From JAKALX01 sp964508715 (GTDB taxonomy: Bacteria > Chloroflexota > Dehalococcoidia > Tepidiformales > Tepidiformaceae), in NCBI GenBank assembly GCA_964508715.1, contig CAZDUX010000034.1:1-21992 (forward strand): a stretch of DNA of 21,992 nucleotides, in the 5' to 3' direction. This document shows, one piece after another, positions 6,900-14,616 of this stretch (position 1 is the first letter of the stretch; each line of letters begins with the position of its first letter). Both the position numbers and the translations under genes were made by a program. The notes under the pieces are model-generated. The model did no database searches and had not been told where the DNA came from. It was given only the letters and a program-made list of their open reading frames with translations.

Positions 6900-8066
6900 A
6901 TGTACATCCAGATTCGCAAGCTCGTGCTGGGCACGGCGATCGCGGCGGTCGCCGCGATCCCGGCCTTTGCGGGCGCCACGGGGGCAAGGGCCGACACCGG
7001 CGAAACCGTGAACGTTGCCGTTGGCCAGGGCGAGAGCGGGTATTCCGTCAACGCTTTTTTGCCCCAGAACCTGACGATCAAGACAGGGACCACGGTGAAC
7101 TATGAGTTCAAGTGGCTCGAACCGCATATGGTCGCGATGATCAACGACCCCTCGATCGACCCCAACGGCCCGGAGCCGCCCGTGATACCGTCGCCAATGG
7201 TGTTCGACGGGACGCAGAAGTACATCTATTCGGGGACGATCTTCGGCCCGGACCAGGCGTACCAGGTCAAGTTCGCCAGGGCCGGCACCTACGAGCTCCA
7301 CTGCTTCATCCACCCGGGGATGGACAGCACCGTCACGGTGGTGGATTCGGGCAACGCCGATACCAACGCCACCATCACAACGCGCGGCAACCAGGAGTAT
7401 GCGACGGCAATCGGGAGCCTGAAGGCGATCGCTGCCCAGCAGGCGGCGAAGGGTGCGGCAGTGACGTCGCGTGCCGATGGGACGAAGCTCTATGACCTGA
7501 CAATGGACAGCGGCAAGCCGGGCGAACGCGACACGGTCATGCAGTTCTTCCCCGCCACGGTGACGGTGAAGGAAGGCGACAGTATCCGGTGGACCAACAA
7601 CGTGGCGGTACCCCACACGGTCACCTTCAATCCCCCTGTAATGGGGCCGAACGATGACCCGTTCAGCATCCCGCCTTCGAAGCCAGCCGCGGCGTTCGAC
7701 GGCACGGGCGGCTGGCATAGCGGCATCCTCGGTGCGAACCCCGACGACCCGACGGCGCCGACAACCTTCGAAATGACCTTCGCAAAGGCCGGCTCCTACC
7801 AGTACGTCTGCATCCTCCACGCGCCCCAGGGCATGGCCGGCACTGTCAACGTGGAGAAGCAGGTACAGGCCACGCCTACCGGCACGACCACGAGCACGCC
7901 AGCGGCGACACAGACTACCGCTCCCCGCCCGCCGTCGACGGGCTCCGGGGTGGAGACGGCCAGCGACGGACCGATCAGTGCGTGGCTCGTGGCGACGGCG
8001 CTGGCTCTCGCCGTGGCAGCGACAGGCCTGGGGATTTTCACCATCCGGCGGGGCAGCCTGGGCTAG
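6900..8066 (+). CDS. Secreted, membrane-anchored double-cupredoxin protein, paralog 2
   Basis: This 388-aa paralog of the preceding cupredoxin gene keeps the same order throughout: signal peptide (1-31), cupredoxin 1 (H76, C135, H138, M141), helical linker (about 163-185), cupredoxin 2 (H239, C304, H307, M312), Thr/Pro stalk, PSTGSG (345-350), membrane helix (about 358-381) and a basic tail. Both domains keep the full type 1 copper set. The ATG at 6900 follows AGAGGGAGAGG (6886-6896). A 150-codon upstream extension of the frame overlaps the previous gene and is rejected. The two genes look like a tandem duplication but are separated by a terminator and a palindromic control region, so they are probably expressed under different conditions. 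Confidence 0.88.
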   Translation: MYIQIRKLVLGTAIAAVAAIPAFAGATGARADTGETVNVAVGQGESGYSVNAFLPQNLTIKTGTTVNYEFKWLEPHMVAMINDPSIDPNGPEPPVIPSPMVFDGTQKYIYSGTIFGPDQAYQVKFARAGTYELHCFIHPGMDSTVTVVDSGNADTNATITTRGNQEYATAIGSLKAIAAQQAAKGAAVTSRADGTKLYDLTMDSGKPGERDTVMQFFPATVTVKEGDSIRWTNNVAVPHTVTFNPPVMGPNDDPFSIPPSKPAAAFDGTGGWHSGILGANPDDPTAPTTFEMTFAKAGSYQYVCILHAPQGMAGTVNVEKQVQATPTGTTTSTPAATQTTAPRPPSTGSGVETASDGPISAWLVATALALAVAATGLGIFTIRRGSLG

Positions 8067-8088
8067 GCGTGCAGCCGGAAACGAACGA

Positions 8089-8117
8089 GCGAGCGTCTCT
8101 TGCAAAGGGACGCTCGC
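8089..8117 (+). terminator. Hairpin after paralog 2, no T-tract
   Basis: GCGAGCGTCTC (8089-8099) pairs over 11 bp, one G-U, with GGGACGCTCGC (8107-8117). It lies 22 nt after the stop and 45 nt before the next gene. It could terminate, protect the upstream mRNA end or attenuate. Confidence 0.4.
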
Positions 8118-8162
8118 ACCAGCTTTGCACTGAAGCTACGACCGGGGGAGTCGAGGAGAGAG

Positions 8163-8801
8163 ATGATGAGGACGAAGATGATGTGGGGAGTTCCCCTGGC
8201 CGTTGTGCTGGCGGGGATGCTCGTGGCAGGCTGCGGTGGCGGCAATGATGCGGCACCGACAGCCACCCCCACCGTCACTTCGGTGGCCACGGCCACCACG
8301 AGCCCTGGGGCCGGCTCCTCGCCCGTGAGCAATGCGACAACGGTGGATGCAAGGACGACACCCGTGGCAACGACGGCAACTGCCCCCAGTCCGACCACCA
8401 TACCATCACCCACAGCATCCACCGCCAGCACGGTGACCACGATAGCGACGCCGGCCCCGGCAACGCCGACACCCGTTCCAGCCACGCCCACGCCGGCGCC
8501 GCCAACACCGACCCCAACCGAGGCGGGCCCATCGCTGCCAATGTCGGTAAACGTCGGGGTTTCGAACCAGACGAACAAGTTCATCCCGGCGAACATCCAT
8601 GTCGCGGTGGGCGGGCAGGTCCACTGGGAGTGGTCGGGGGATAGCTACCACGATGTAACGGCGGCGGGCTTCGACGGGCACCCCGACCCGGTGAAATCAG
8701 CAGCGTTCTCCGTCACGTTCCCTTCGGCGGGGACGTTCGCGTACGTCTGCTCGGTGCACAAGTCCACGGGGATGGTGGGAACGGTGGTCGTGGGCTCGTA
8801 G
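8163..8801 (+). CDS. Cupredoxin-domain lipoprotein
   Basis: This 212-aa protein has a lipoprotein signal peptide ending LVAGC with Cys24. A disordered Thr/Pro/Ala stalk of about 95 residues (28-122) includes several TPTP steps. One C-terminal cupredoxin domain (about 126-212) follows, with copper ligands H163, C196, H199 and M204. The long stalk should let the copper domain reach out from the membrane as an electron shuttle. GAGGAGAG (8153-8160) precedes two adjacent ATGs, 8163 and 8166; the spacing favours either one. It follows the two double-cupredoxin genes on the same strand and may share their transcript if the hairpin between them is leaky. Confidence 0.88.
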   Translation: MMRTKMMWGVPLAVVLAGMLVAGCGGGNDAAPTATPTVTSVATATTSPGAGSSPVSNATTVDARTTPVATTATAPSPTTIPSPTASTASTVTTIATPAPATPTPVPATPTPAPPTPTPTEAGPSLPMSVNVGVSNQTNKFIPANIHVAVGGQVHWEWSGDSYHDVTAAGFDGHPDPVKSAAFSVTFPSAGTFAYVCSVHKSTGMVGTVVVGS

Positions 8802-8825
8802 TCCGCGAATGGGACCCGGCATGGA

Positions 8826-8845
8826 GGCCCGCCCGAAAGCGGGTC
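8826..8845. terminator. Hairpin between convergent genes
   Basis: GGCCCGC (8826-8832) pairs with GCGGGTC (8839-8845) around a CCGAAA loop. It lies between the cupredoxin lipoprotein gene and the minus-strand YbjQ-family gene and could serve both. There is no T-tract on the plus side. Confidence 0.4.
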
Positions 8846-8871
8846 TGTGTCGTGCGGCGCGGCCCGGATAA

Positions 8872-9192
8872 TCAGCGTTTGCGGACTTTGACGGCGGTAT
8901 CGTAGGCGCAGATCTCAGTCCAGGTGGTGCCCATCTCGGAGGTGTCGAAGCGCATGGCGAGGATGGCGTTGGCGCCCTTGGCCTCGGCCTCGGCGACCAT
9001 GCGTTCCATCACCTGGTTCCGGCTGTCGGTGAGTGCCTGCGTCATGCCTTTGAGTTCGCCACCGAAAACCGACTTGATGCCCGAGCCGAGCTGGGAGAAC
9101 GCGTTACGTGAGCGGACTGTCAGGCCGAAGACCTCGCCGAGGACTTCGACCACTTCGTAACCGGGGAGGTCGTTCGTGGTAACGATCAGCAT
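8872..9192 (-). CDS. YbjQ / UPF0145 family putative heavy-metal-binding protein
   Basis: This 106-aa protein spans the whole YbjQ family length. Typical segments are MLIVTTNDLPGYEVVEVLGEVFGLTVRSRN at the start, the GGELKGMTQALTDSRNQVMERMVAEAEAKGANAILAMRFD core and a C-terminal AYDTAVKVRKR. Members form ring-shaped pentamers; metal binding is proposed for the family but its role is not established. I chose the ATG at 9192 because the family begins there. A -10-like TACCTT lies 6 nt upstream. The gene is divergent from the antiporter gene. Confidence 0.88.
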   Translation of the reverse strand: MLIVTTNDLPGYEVVEVLGEVFGLTVRSRNAFSQLGSGIKSVFGGELKGMTQALTDSRNQVMERMVAEAEAKGANAILAMRFDTSEMGTTWTEICAYDTAVKVRKR

Positions 9193-9198
9193 GCGGGG

Positions 9199-9204
9199 AA
9201 GGTA
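9199..9204 (-). promoter_or_regulatory. Candidate -10 element of the YbjQ-family gene
   Basis: Minus-strand TACCTT ends 6 nt before the ATG at 9192, consistent with a leaderless transcript. Confidence 0.3.
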
Positions 9205-9335
9205 CGCCGTTGAGGCCGGAGCGGCGAGCACGGCGGTCACTCCGGCCGGCGGCACCGGGAGCGGCCCGGCCAGCGTACCGGCGCGATAGGTGGCGGGCCC
9301 CGGCGAGGGCGCTGAAGGGGGAGTATGAGACCCGG

Positions 9336-9341
9336 TATACT
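9336..9341 (+). promoter_or_regulatory. Candidate -10 element of the antiporter operon
   Basis: TATACT matches five of six bases of the -10 consensus. It overlaps an inverted repeat, GAGTAT (9321-9326) with ATACTC (9337-9342), which could be an operator. A second inverted repeat, CCGGGA (9350-9355) with TCCCGG (9364-9369), would form a hairpin in the leader. Confidence 0.4.
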
Positions 9342-9403
9342 CGGCCACACCGGGATGAGCCTTTCCCGGCCGCCACGCCCGCCGTCACCGGTCCACCAGC
9401 CCC

Positions 9404-9409
9404 GAGGAG
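9404..9409 (+). promoter_or_regulatory. Shine-Dalgarno that selects a CTG start
   Basis: GAGGAG stands 7 nt before CTG at 9417-9419, where the conserved antiporter sequence begins. No ATG, GTG or TTG lies in frame between 9210 and residue 40 of the protein. Confidence 0.65.
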
Positions 9410-9416
9410 TGCCGTT

Positions 9417-11108
9417 CTGAACGACACCGATCTGTTCATCACCCTGGCCTTTGCCCTCGCCGTGGCCGGCATCGGGGCGCTGGGGGCGGCATTCCTGCGC
9501 CAGTCGCTGGTTCTTGGGTACATCCTGGCGGGGATGGTGATCGGGCCGCACACGCCGGGGTTCGTGGCTGATATCCCGACGGTGGAAGAGCTCGCCGACG
9601 TGGGTGTCGTCTTCCTCATGTTCGCGATCGGCGTTCAGCTTTCGTTCAGCGACTTGCGGCGGGTTGGGCGAGTCGCTCTTCTTGGGGGAGGGGCGCAGGT
9701 CCTCCTCACGATTGGCATCGTCTATCTGATTGGCAGAGCGGTGGGGTTTGGCTGGCTGGAGTCGCTCTTTTTCGGGTCGGTTATCTCCAACTCCTCGAGC
9801 ACCGTCCTCTCGAAGGTCCTGTCCGAGCGCGGGGACCTCGATTCGGTGCACGGCCGGATCAGCCTCGCATGGTCGACGGTGCAGGACTTCAGCACGGTGG
9901 CGCTCGCAGTCATCCTGACGACACTCTCGGAAGGGACGACCGACACGCTTGCCGTTGACCTTGCGAAGGCGCTGGGGCTGGCAGCCCTGTTCCTCGTGCT
10001 GGTGGTGCCACCGGGGCTGTTCCTGTTGCCGCGCTTCTTCGAACGTATCTCTGCCCTGGGGAACCTCGAGGCTTTCACGTTTGCGGCTGCCGGTGTGGCG
10101 CTCGGCGTAGCCTATCTCGCCGACGTCTTCGGTATCTCGGTGGCACTCGGCGCATTTGTGGCTGGCATCCTGGTTGGGCGGTCGGACGTCTCGCATGAAG
10201 TGGAGGGGCGGCTCGCACCGCTTCGTGACCTGTTCGCCGGGTTGTTCTTCGTGTCGGTCGGTATGCTGATCGACCTGAAGGTGGTGGCCGACAATCTCTG
10301 GCTCGTCGCGCTGACCGTGGCGCTCATCGCCGGTCTCAAGGGGGCGATGTCCGGGGTCATCTCGCTCCTGTTCGGGTACCGGGGACGGACAGCGGTGCTG
10401 ACGGGTGCGCTCCTGGCGCAATCGGCCGAGTTCTCGTTTCTCCTCGCCCGGCTGGGGACCGACCTCAATGCGATCTCATCGGAGGTATTTGGACTGATGC
10501 TCGCGGGCGCGGCGATCTCGATCGTCCTCGCTCCGGTGGTCTTCGCGGGGGCGCAGCCGCTCGGCGGGTTCGTAGAACGGAGGCTGCCGATCGCGCCCCC
10601 TGCCCCGGCGGATGCTGGCATGGCGGCGGGTTTTTCGGGTCATGCGATCCTCTGTGGTTTTGGCCGTGTTGGGCGGGTCGTGTTCGAAGCTGTCCGGCAG
10701 CAGGGGGTTGCCGAGGTGGTCGTCATCGAACAGGATGCCGGGACTGTCACGTCGCTACGGGAGCGGGGTATACCCGTGTTTCAGGGCAGCGCCTCAAACC
10801 CCGTCATCCTCGACCGAGCGGGGCTCGCGGCGGCGAGCATGCTCATTGCGGCAATCCCCGACCCGATCTCGGTGCGGCATATCGTGGAGGTGGCCCGGGC
10901 CCGGAATCCTACGATCGAGATCGTGGCGCGGACGCACAGCCAGGCCGAGCGCCGCCACATCGAAATGCAAGGAGCGAATGAAGCTGTCGTAGGTGAACTG
11001 GAGCTCGCGATCGAGATGAGCAGGCGGACGCTCCACCAGTTCGGCGTATCGGACGCACCCGCAGAGTCGCTCCTGCGGAGGGTGCGCGCGCAGAGCCAGG
11101 GTGAGTAG
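9417..11108 (+). CDS. CPA2-family cation/proton antiporter with C-terminal TrkA-N (RCK) domain
   Basis: This 563-aa inner-membrane transporter is similar in layout to KefB/KefC and YbaL. Residues 3-380 form about twelve membrane helices of the Na+/H+ exchanger domain, including SNSSSTVLSKVL (125-136), the conserved QD in AWSTVQDFSTVALAV (151-165) and GAFVAGILVGRSD. Residues 408-525 form a Rossmann-type TrkA-N domain with GFGRVG (414-419) and an acidic strand end VIEQD, expected to bind NAD(H) and gate transport. K+ or Na+ as the cation cannot be told apart. The start is assigned to CTG at 9417 from the Shine-Dalgarno. A TTG at 9210 would add 69 Arg/Pro-rich residues with no helices. The stress-protein gene follows after 9 nt. 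Confidence 0.92.
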   Translation: MNDTDLFITLAFALAVAGIGALGAAFLRQSLVLGYILAGMVIGPHTPGFVADIPTVEELADVGVVFLMFAIGVQLSFSDLRRVGRVALLGGGAQVLLTIGIVYLIGRAVGFGWLESLFFGSVISNSSSTVLSKVLSERGDLDSVHGRISLAWSTVQDFSTVALAVILTTLSEGTTDTLAVDLAKALGLAALFLVLVVPPGLFLLPRFFERISALGNLEAFTFAAAGVALGVAYLADVFGISVALGAFVAGILVGRSDVSHEVEGRLAPLRDLFAGLFFVSVGMLIDLKVVADNLWLVALTVALIAGLKGAMSGVISLLFGYRGRTAVLTGALLAQSAEFSFLLARLGTDLNAISSEVFGLMLAGAAISIVLAPVVFAGAQPLGGFVERRLPIAPPAPADAGMAAGFSGHAILCGFGRVGRVVFEAVRQQGVAEVVVIEQDAGTVTSLRERGIPVFQGSASNPVILDRAGLAAASMLIAAIPDPISVRHIVEVARARNPTIEIVARTHSQAERRHIEMQGANEAVVGELELAIEMSRRTLHQFGVSDAPAESLLRRVRAQSQGE

Positions 11109-11117
11109 GAGGACCAG

Positions 11118-11966
11118 ATGGCACGAGTTGTCGTTGGGCTGGATGGATCGAGCCAGTCGTTGCTTGCACTGGAGCACGCGAGCGTCTTCGCGCGGGCCTT
11201 TGACCACGAGGTCGTGGCTATCTACGTGGCGGACACGGTTGTGGCGGAGACGATCTCCCCGGAACAGGGGCGGATGCGGGTGGCGATGGAGGCGGCGAAG
11301 CTCCAGCAGGAACTCGCTCCTGCGCTGGGGCGCGCGGAGGCACGGATGCGAACCGTCTACCTTGGCATCGGTGAACGCGTTGGCGCGGCACTGGTCCAGG
11401 CGTCGGCTGAAGAAGGCGCGGCGATCCTCGCATTGGGGACGGGCATGAGCGTCCGCAGGTGGCGGCGCACGTTTCCCGGGAGCACGGCACTCGATGTACT
11501 CGCGCGCGACCATCTGCCGCTTCTGCTCAGTGGGCCTGCGAGCCGCCCGCCAACCGGCGGCGAGGGATATCGCATCCTCTTTCTCTCGGACGATGCGGTG
11601 GGTGCGGCGTCGCTGGCCCGCCTGCTGCACCCGGCCGTGGCCGCTGCCGAGGCCGCGGTGACGGTACTGCACGTGGATGTGGAAGGGGACGCCGCCATGC
11701 TCGGCGCCTTTGCGTTCAATCACCGGGTGGACCGTGTTCGCGGTCTGCTTTCGCCGAATGACACGGTGACGGGCCGCCTGGAGCGGGTGGCCCGGCGGGA
11801 TGACGTGCTGCCGAAGGTCCTCTCGGTAGCGAGCGAGGCCGGGGCGGATGCGCTCGCGCTGGCAACTTCGAGCCACCGCCTGAACCGGCGGCTCTGGGGC
11901 GGGAGCACAGCCCTCTCCCTGCTTGCACAGTCGCCAATCCCGCTGATCGTCGTGAGCCGGCTGTAA
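11118..11966 (+). CDS. Tandem-domain universal stress protein (UspA family)
   Basis: This 282-aa protein has two Usp folds: about 1-136, opening MARVVVGLDGSSQSLLALEHA, and about 147-282, ending STALSLLAQSPIPLIVVS. The phosphate-loop region in domain 1 is LALGTGMSVRRW to PGSTALDVLA and in domain 2 is LALATSSHRLNRRLWGGSTAL. Both keep GST but differ from the classic G-x2-G-x9-G-S/T spacing, so ATP binding is uncertain. AGGAGG (11107-11112) overlaps the antiporter stop codon, so translation of the two is linked. Usp proteins often sit next to ion antiporters and may regulate them; that role here is inference. Confidence 0.88.
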   Translation: MARVVVGLDGSSQSLLALEHASVFARAFDHEVVAIYVADTVVAETISPEQGRMRVAMEAAKLQQELAPALGRAEARMRTVYLGIGERVGAALVQASAEEGAAILALGTGMSVRRWRRTFPGSTALDVLARDHLPLLLSGPASRPPTGGEGYRILFLSDDAVGAASLARLLHPAVAAAEAAVTVLHVDVEGDAAMLGAFAFNHRVDRVRGLLSPNDTVTGRLERVARRDDVLPKVLSVASEAGADALALATSSHRLNRRLWGGSTALSLLAQSPIPLIVVSRL

Positions 11967-12001
11967 CAGCCCGGGGCGAGGGCCAGCGATGTCCGGGCGA
12001 T

Positions 12002-12007
12002 TAGAAT
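12002..12007 (+). promoter_or_regulatory. Candidate -10 element of the LLM oxidoreductase gene
   Basis: TAGAAT matches five of six -10 bases. It stands 18 nt before the GTG start, just ahead of the Shine-Dalgarno AGGAGGT (12014-12020). No clear -35 is seen. Confidence 0.35.
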
Positions 12008-12025
12008 GCCGCCAGGAGGTGGACC

Positions 12026-13078
12026 GTGGAGTACGGGATTGCACTCGCGCCGGGGCCAGAGAGCTGGCAGGTTGTGAAGCGAGCCGAGGAGCTCGGCTTC
12101 GACTACGCGTGGTTCTACGACACGCAGTTGCTTGCTGCCGATGTGTTCGTTGCCATGGGCGCGGCCGCCGTGAAAACGGAGCGGATCAAGCTCGCGACGG
12201 GTGTCCTCATCCCGTCGAACCGGATAGCACCGGTTGCTGCGAACGCGATAGCCTCGCTGAACGCGATGGCTCCGGGGCGCATCGTCTTCGGGGTTGGCAC
12301 GGGATTCACGGGCCGGAACACGATGGGGATGCGGGCGATGCGGCTGCGCGAGTTGGCGGAATACCTGCGAATCGTGCGGGGGCTCTGGGCAGGCGAAACG
12401 ACCGAGTGGGAGTTCGAGGGGGAACGGCGGAAGATCCGGTTCCTCAACCCGGAGTTGGGGCTCATCAATATCGAGACACCCATCCCGGTGCACATTTCAG
12501 GCTTCGGGCCGAAGTCGCGCCAATACGCGGCCAGGTCTGCGGAGGGCTGGATCAACTTCGTGGGGCCGGTCGCGAACGCACTCCGGCAGTCGGAACAGAT
12601 GGCGGAGGCGTGCCGTGCGGCGGGCCGGAGCGTCTCCACCTGTTACCGGACAGCGTTCACACTCGGGGCGGTGTTGCGGGAGGGAGAGGGCCTGGCGAGC
12701 GCGCGCGCAATGGCACAGGCGGGGCCGCTCGCCGCGGTGGCTCTCCACTCAATCATCGAAAGCGGGGCTCCACCGGACGCGCTGCCAGAGCCGATCCGGG
12801 CACTCGCCGGGGAGTACCGGCGGCTCTACGAGGGATACGAACCGGCCGATGCGCGCTATCTCTCGCTGCACCGGGGCCACCTCCTGTTCGTGCGTCCGGA
12901 CGAGGCGAAGTTCGTAACGCCGGACCTCATTGCAGCGCGGACTTTCACGGGGACGCGGGCAGACCTGCGCGACCGGGTACGTGCGCTTGCGGAGGGCTAC
13001 GACCAGTTCACGGTCCAGCTGATCCCCGGGCAGGAAGGGGCGATCGACGACTGGGCGGACGTGCTCGCCGAGGTCTAG
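12026..13078 (+). CDS. LLM-class (luciferase-like) oxidoreductase, probably F420-dependent
   Basis: This 350-aa TIM-barrel protein belongs to the bacterial luciferase-like superfamily. Typical segments are AEELGFDYAWFYDTQL (26-41), the KTERIKLATGVLIPSNRIAP stretch around residues 51-70, LNAMAPGRIVFGVGTGFTGRN (75-95) and PVHISGFGPKSRQYAARSAEGWI. The layout is like methylene-tetrahydromethanopterin reductase-type F420 enzymes, and the presence of cofC and cofD nearby supports F420 rather than FMN as cofactor. The substrate is unknown. It starts at GTG with a near-perfect Shine-Dalgarno 5 nt upstream. It stands alone between the stress-protein gene and the regulators. Confidence 0.88.
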   Translation: MEYGIALAPGPESWQVVKRAEELGFDYAWFYDTQLLAADVFVAMGAAAVKTERIKLATGVLIPSNRIAPVAANAIASLNAMAPGRIVFGVGTGFTGRNTMGMRAMRLRELAEYLRIVRGLWAGETTEWEFEGERRKIRFLNPELGLINIETPIPVHISGFGPKSRQYAARSAEGWINFVGPVANALRQSEQMAEACRAAGRSVSTCYRTAFTLGAVLREGEGLASARAMAQAGPLAAVALHSIIESGAPPDALPEPIRALAGEYRRLYEGYEPADARYLSLHRGHLLFVRPDEAKFVTPDLIAARTFTGTRADLRDRVRALAEGYDQFTVQLIPGQEGAIDDWADVLAEV

Positions 13079-13102
13079 GCCAGAGCCATTTATTGCAGGA
13101 GA

Positions 13103-13113
13103 GATAGGCTATC
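13103..13113. promoter_or_regulatory. Small palindrome upstream of SufR-like gene 1
   Basis: GATAGGCTATC is a 5-bp inverted repeat around one base, in an AT-rich intergenic stretch 80-90 bp before the start codon. It is a possible operator. Confidence 0.25.
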
Positions 13114-13154
13114 ATAATAAAGCAGAATTAGGTGGAGCAAACGGCAAAACTAAA

Positions 13155-13184
13155 TTGACACTTTGGAGCCCGCGCTCGTAGGCT
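13155..13184 (+). promoter_or_regulatory. Promoter of SufR-like gene 1 (probably leaderless)
   Basis: A perfect -35 TTGACA (13155-13160) and a -10-like TAGGCT (13179-13184) are 18 bp apart. The -10 ends 8 nt before the ATG at 13193, placing the transcript start about at the start codon. Confidence 0.6.
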
Positions 13185-13192
13185 CGGTGGAT

Positions 13193-13849
13193 ATGGTTCA
13201 GAGCGCGCTGACGTACCTTCCCCCGACGCGACAGCAGTTACTTACCGAGATTCGCCGCCGGGGTGAGGCACGCGCGGAGGACCTTGCGGTAGCGGTCGGT
13301 ATTACGGTGGGCGGTGTTCGCCAACAGCTCATGGCGCTCTACGGCGACGGTCTGGTCGTCTACCGCGAGGCGGCTGAAGGCCCAGGCCGTCCGAAACACT
13401 ACTATCGGATCACGCCGAGTGCTGAGGCCCTGTTTCCGGATGAGGCCCGCGATCTCCTGACTCAGCTGACTGCCCACCTCGATGGGGTTGCACCTGAAGT
13501 ACTCGAGGAGTTTCTTGCGGCGCACCGGGCGGAGATGCGGCGGCATCACCCCATTGCGCAGGATGCCACGCTGCCCATCGAGCGGCGGTTACAGGCGATG
13601 CTGGCGGCATTCGAGGGCCAGGGGTTCATGCCCGAACTCGAACACGCCGAAGATGGGAACTTCTACCTCAACCTCTACCACTGCCCGCTCTTCCAGTTCG
13701 TGAAGGGCAGCGAGCGCGTATGTGAGTTCTCGAAACAGGCGCTGGAGGACGTGGTTGGCCCCGGTACACGCCGGGTCGCCTGGCGGCGCGAAGGCGATCC
13801 ACACTGCGCCTATCGCTTCACCCTGCCGATGACCTGCGCTGACTCGTAG
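13193..13849 (+). CDS. SufR-like winged-helix regulator 1, putative Fe-S sensor
   Basis: This 218-aa protein has an N-terminal winged helix (about 10-75: PTRQQLLTEIRRRG, recognition-helix region GGVRQQLMALYGDGLV, wing EGPGRPKHYYRIT). Its C-terminal sensor domain has cysteines C164 (HCP), C177 and C205. In SufR proteins cysteines at such positions hold a [4Fe-4S] cluster whose loss changes DNA binding. C215 near the end is extra. It is the first of three related genes in a row. The ATG at 13193 has a promoter directly in front; a TTG ten codons upstream (13163) lies inside the promoter. The target genes are unknown and no suf operon is in the window. Confidence 0.85.
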   Translation: MVQSALTYLPPTRQQLLTEIRRRGEARAEDLAVAVGITVGGVRQQLMALYGDGLVVYREAAEGPGRPKHYYRITPSAEALFPDEARDLLTQLTAHLDGVAPEVLEEFLAAHRAEMRRHHPIAQDATLPIERRLQAMLAAFEGQGFMPELEHAEDGNFYLNLYHCPLFQFVKGSERVCEFSKQALEDVVGPGTRRVAWRREGDPHCAYRFTLPMTCADS

Positions 13850-13890
13850 ATGCTGGACCACGGCGCCGGCAGCCGGAGTTCCTGACGACC

Positions 13891-14562
13891 ATGACGCTGC
13901 CATCGCCACTCGATGCACTACCCACGACGCGACGTGAGATCCTCATGGCGATAAAAGTCGCCGGCGAATGCGGCGCCGAACAGATCGCCGCCGACATCGG
14001 TATTAGTGCCGGGGCCGCGCGGCAGCACCTGACGGCCATGCGCGCCGCACGGCTGGTGGGTCTGAGGGAATCACGCGAGGGTCCTGGCCGGCCGCGCCAT
14101 CTCTACTTCCTTACACAGACTGGGGAGACGATGTTCCCCCGGAGCAACAGCGCCTACCTGAACGGCGTGCTGACGGCTGCCTCGGAGCTCGACTCGAAGC
14201 TCCCGGAGGCGCTGCTCCTGCGCATGGGGCGGCTGAGGTATGAAGGGCAGCGCGCGCAACTCGACCGGCGGAGCATCGCCGAACGCCTCGATCTGCTGCG
14301 GGAGATGTTTGCTGCGGAGGGCTTTTTACCGATCGTCACCCGGCAATCGGAGGACCGGTACGAACTGACACTCTGTCACTGCCCGATCATGGAAACGGCG
14401 GTGGCCTTTCCGTCGATCTGCAAGGCGAAGCTGAGCTACGTGGGTGATTCCGTGGGTGTGCCGGCGTTTCGCGCCGAGCACCGGTTGGAGGGCCAGCGGG
14501 TATGCAGGTTTGTCGTCGACGCGGGAGGGGATTCGAGTTACGCTAGGGAGAACTTACTTTAG
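13891..14562 (+). CDS. SufR-like winged-helix regulator 2
   Basis: This 223-aa paralog has a winged helix (about 12-75: TTRREILMAIKVAGE, AGAARQHLTAMRAARLV, wing EGPGRPRHLYFLT). The sensor cysteines C164 (HCP), C177 and C205 fall at exactly the same positions as in regulator 1. C162 makes a CHC pair. It starts 41 nt after regulator 1 with a modest GCCGGAG ribosome site and no clear promoter of its own, so the two are probably co-transcribed. It may sense Fe-S status, oxygen or nitric oxide; which one is inference. Confidence 0.85.
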   Translation: MTLPSPLDALPTTRREILMAIKVAGECGAEQIAADIGISAGAARQHLTAMRAARLVGLRESREGPGRPRHLYFLTQTGETMFPRSNSAYLNGVLTAASELDSKLPEALLLRMGRLRYEGQRAQLDRRSIAERLDLLREMFAAEGFLPIVTRQSEDRYELTLCHCPIMETAVAFPSICKAKLSYVGDSVGVPAFRAEHRLEGQRVCRFVVDAGGDSSYARENLL

Positions 14563-14599
14563 CACTGATACAGGATTCTTATGAGGCTATGTCAGTGCT
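14561..14599. promoter_or_regulatory. Inverted repeat AGCACTGA...TCAGTGCT
   Basis: Perfect 8-bp arms (14561-14568 and 14592-14599) are separated by 23 bp. The left arm begins in the stop codon of regulator 2. It could be a terminator-like stem or a looped operator for regulator 3. Confidence 0.4.
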
Positions 14600-14615
14600 T
14601 GTGATAGTGTTCACA
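14600..14615. promoter_or_regulatory. Perfect CRP/FNR-superfamily type site at the start of regulator 3
   Basis: TGTGATAGTGTTCACA equals TGTGA-N6-TCACA, the classic CRP consensus half-sites. It ends 1 nt before the ATG at 14617 and overlaps the -10-like GATAGT (14603-14608). A protein bound here would be expected to repress. Confidence 0.6.
14603..14608 (+). promoter_or_regulatory. Candidate -10 of SufR-like gene 3 (leaderless)
   Basis: GATAGT preceded by TGT resembles an extended -10 and ends 8 nt before the ATG at 14617. No Shine-Dalgarno is visible. Confidence 0.4.
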
Positions 14616-14616
14616 T

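Noticed and set aside
9237..10421. 394-codon minus-strand frame opposite the antiporter
   Set aside because: Composition is typical of a high-GC shadow frame (His/Arg/Glu-rich, no domain), while the plus strand encodes a complete CPA2 transporter.
11969..11998. Hairpin GCCCGG...CCGGGC after the stress-protein gene
   Set aside because: Only 6 bp with an 18-nt loop and no T-tract; too weak to call a terminator in a genome this GC-rich.
10794..12044. 416-codon minus-strand frame opposite the antiporter end and the stress protein
   Set aside because: No domain or ribosome site; the plus-strand genes explain the sequence.
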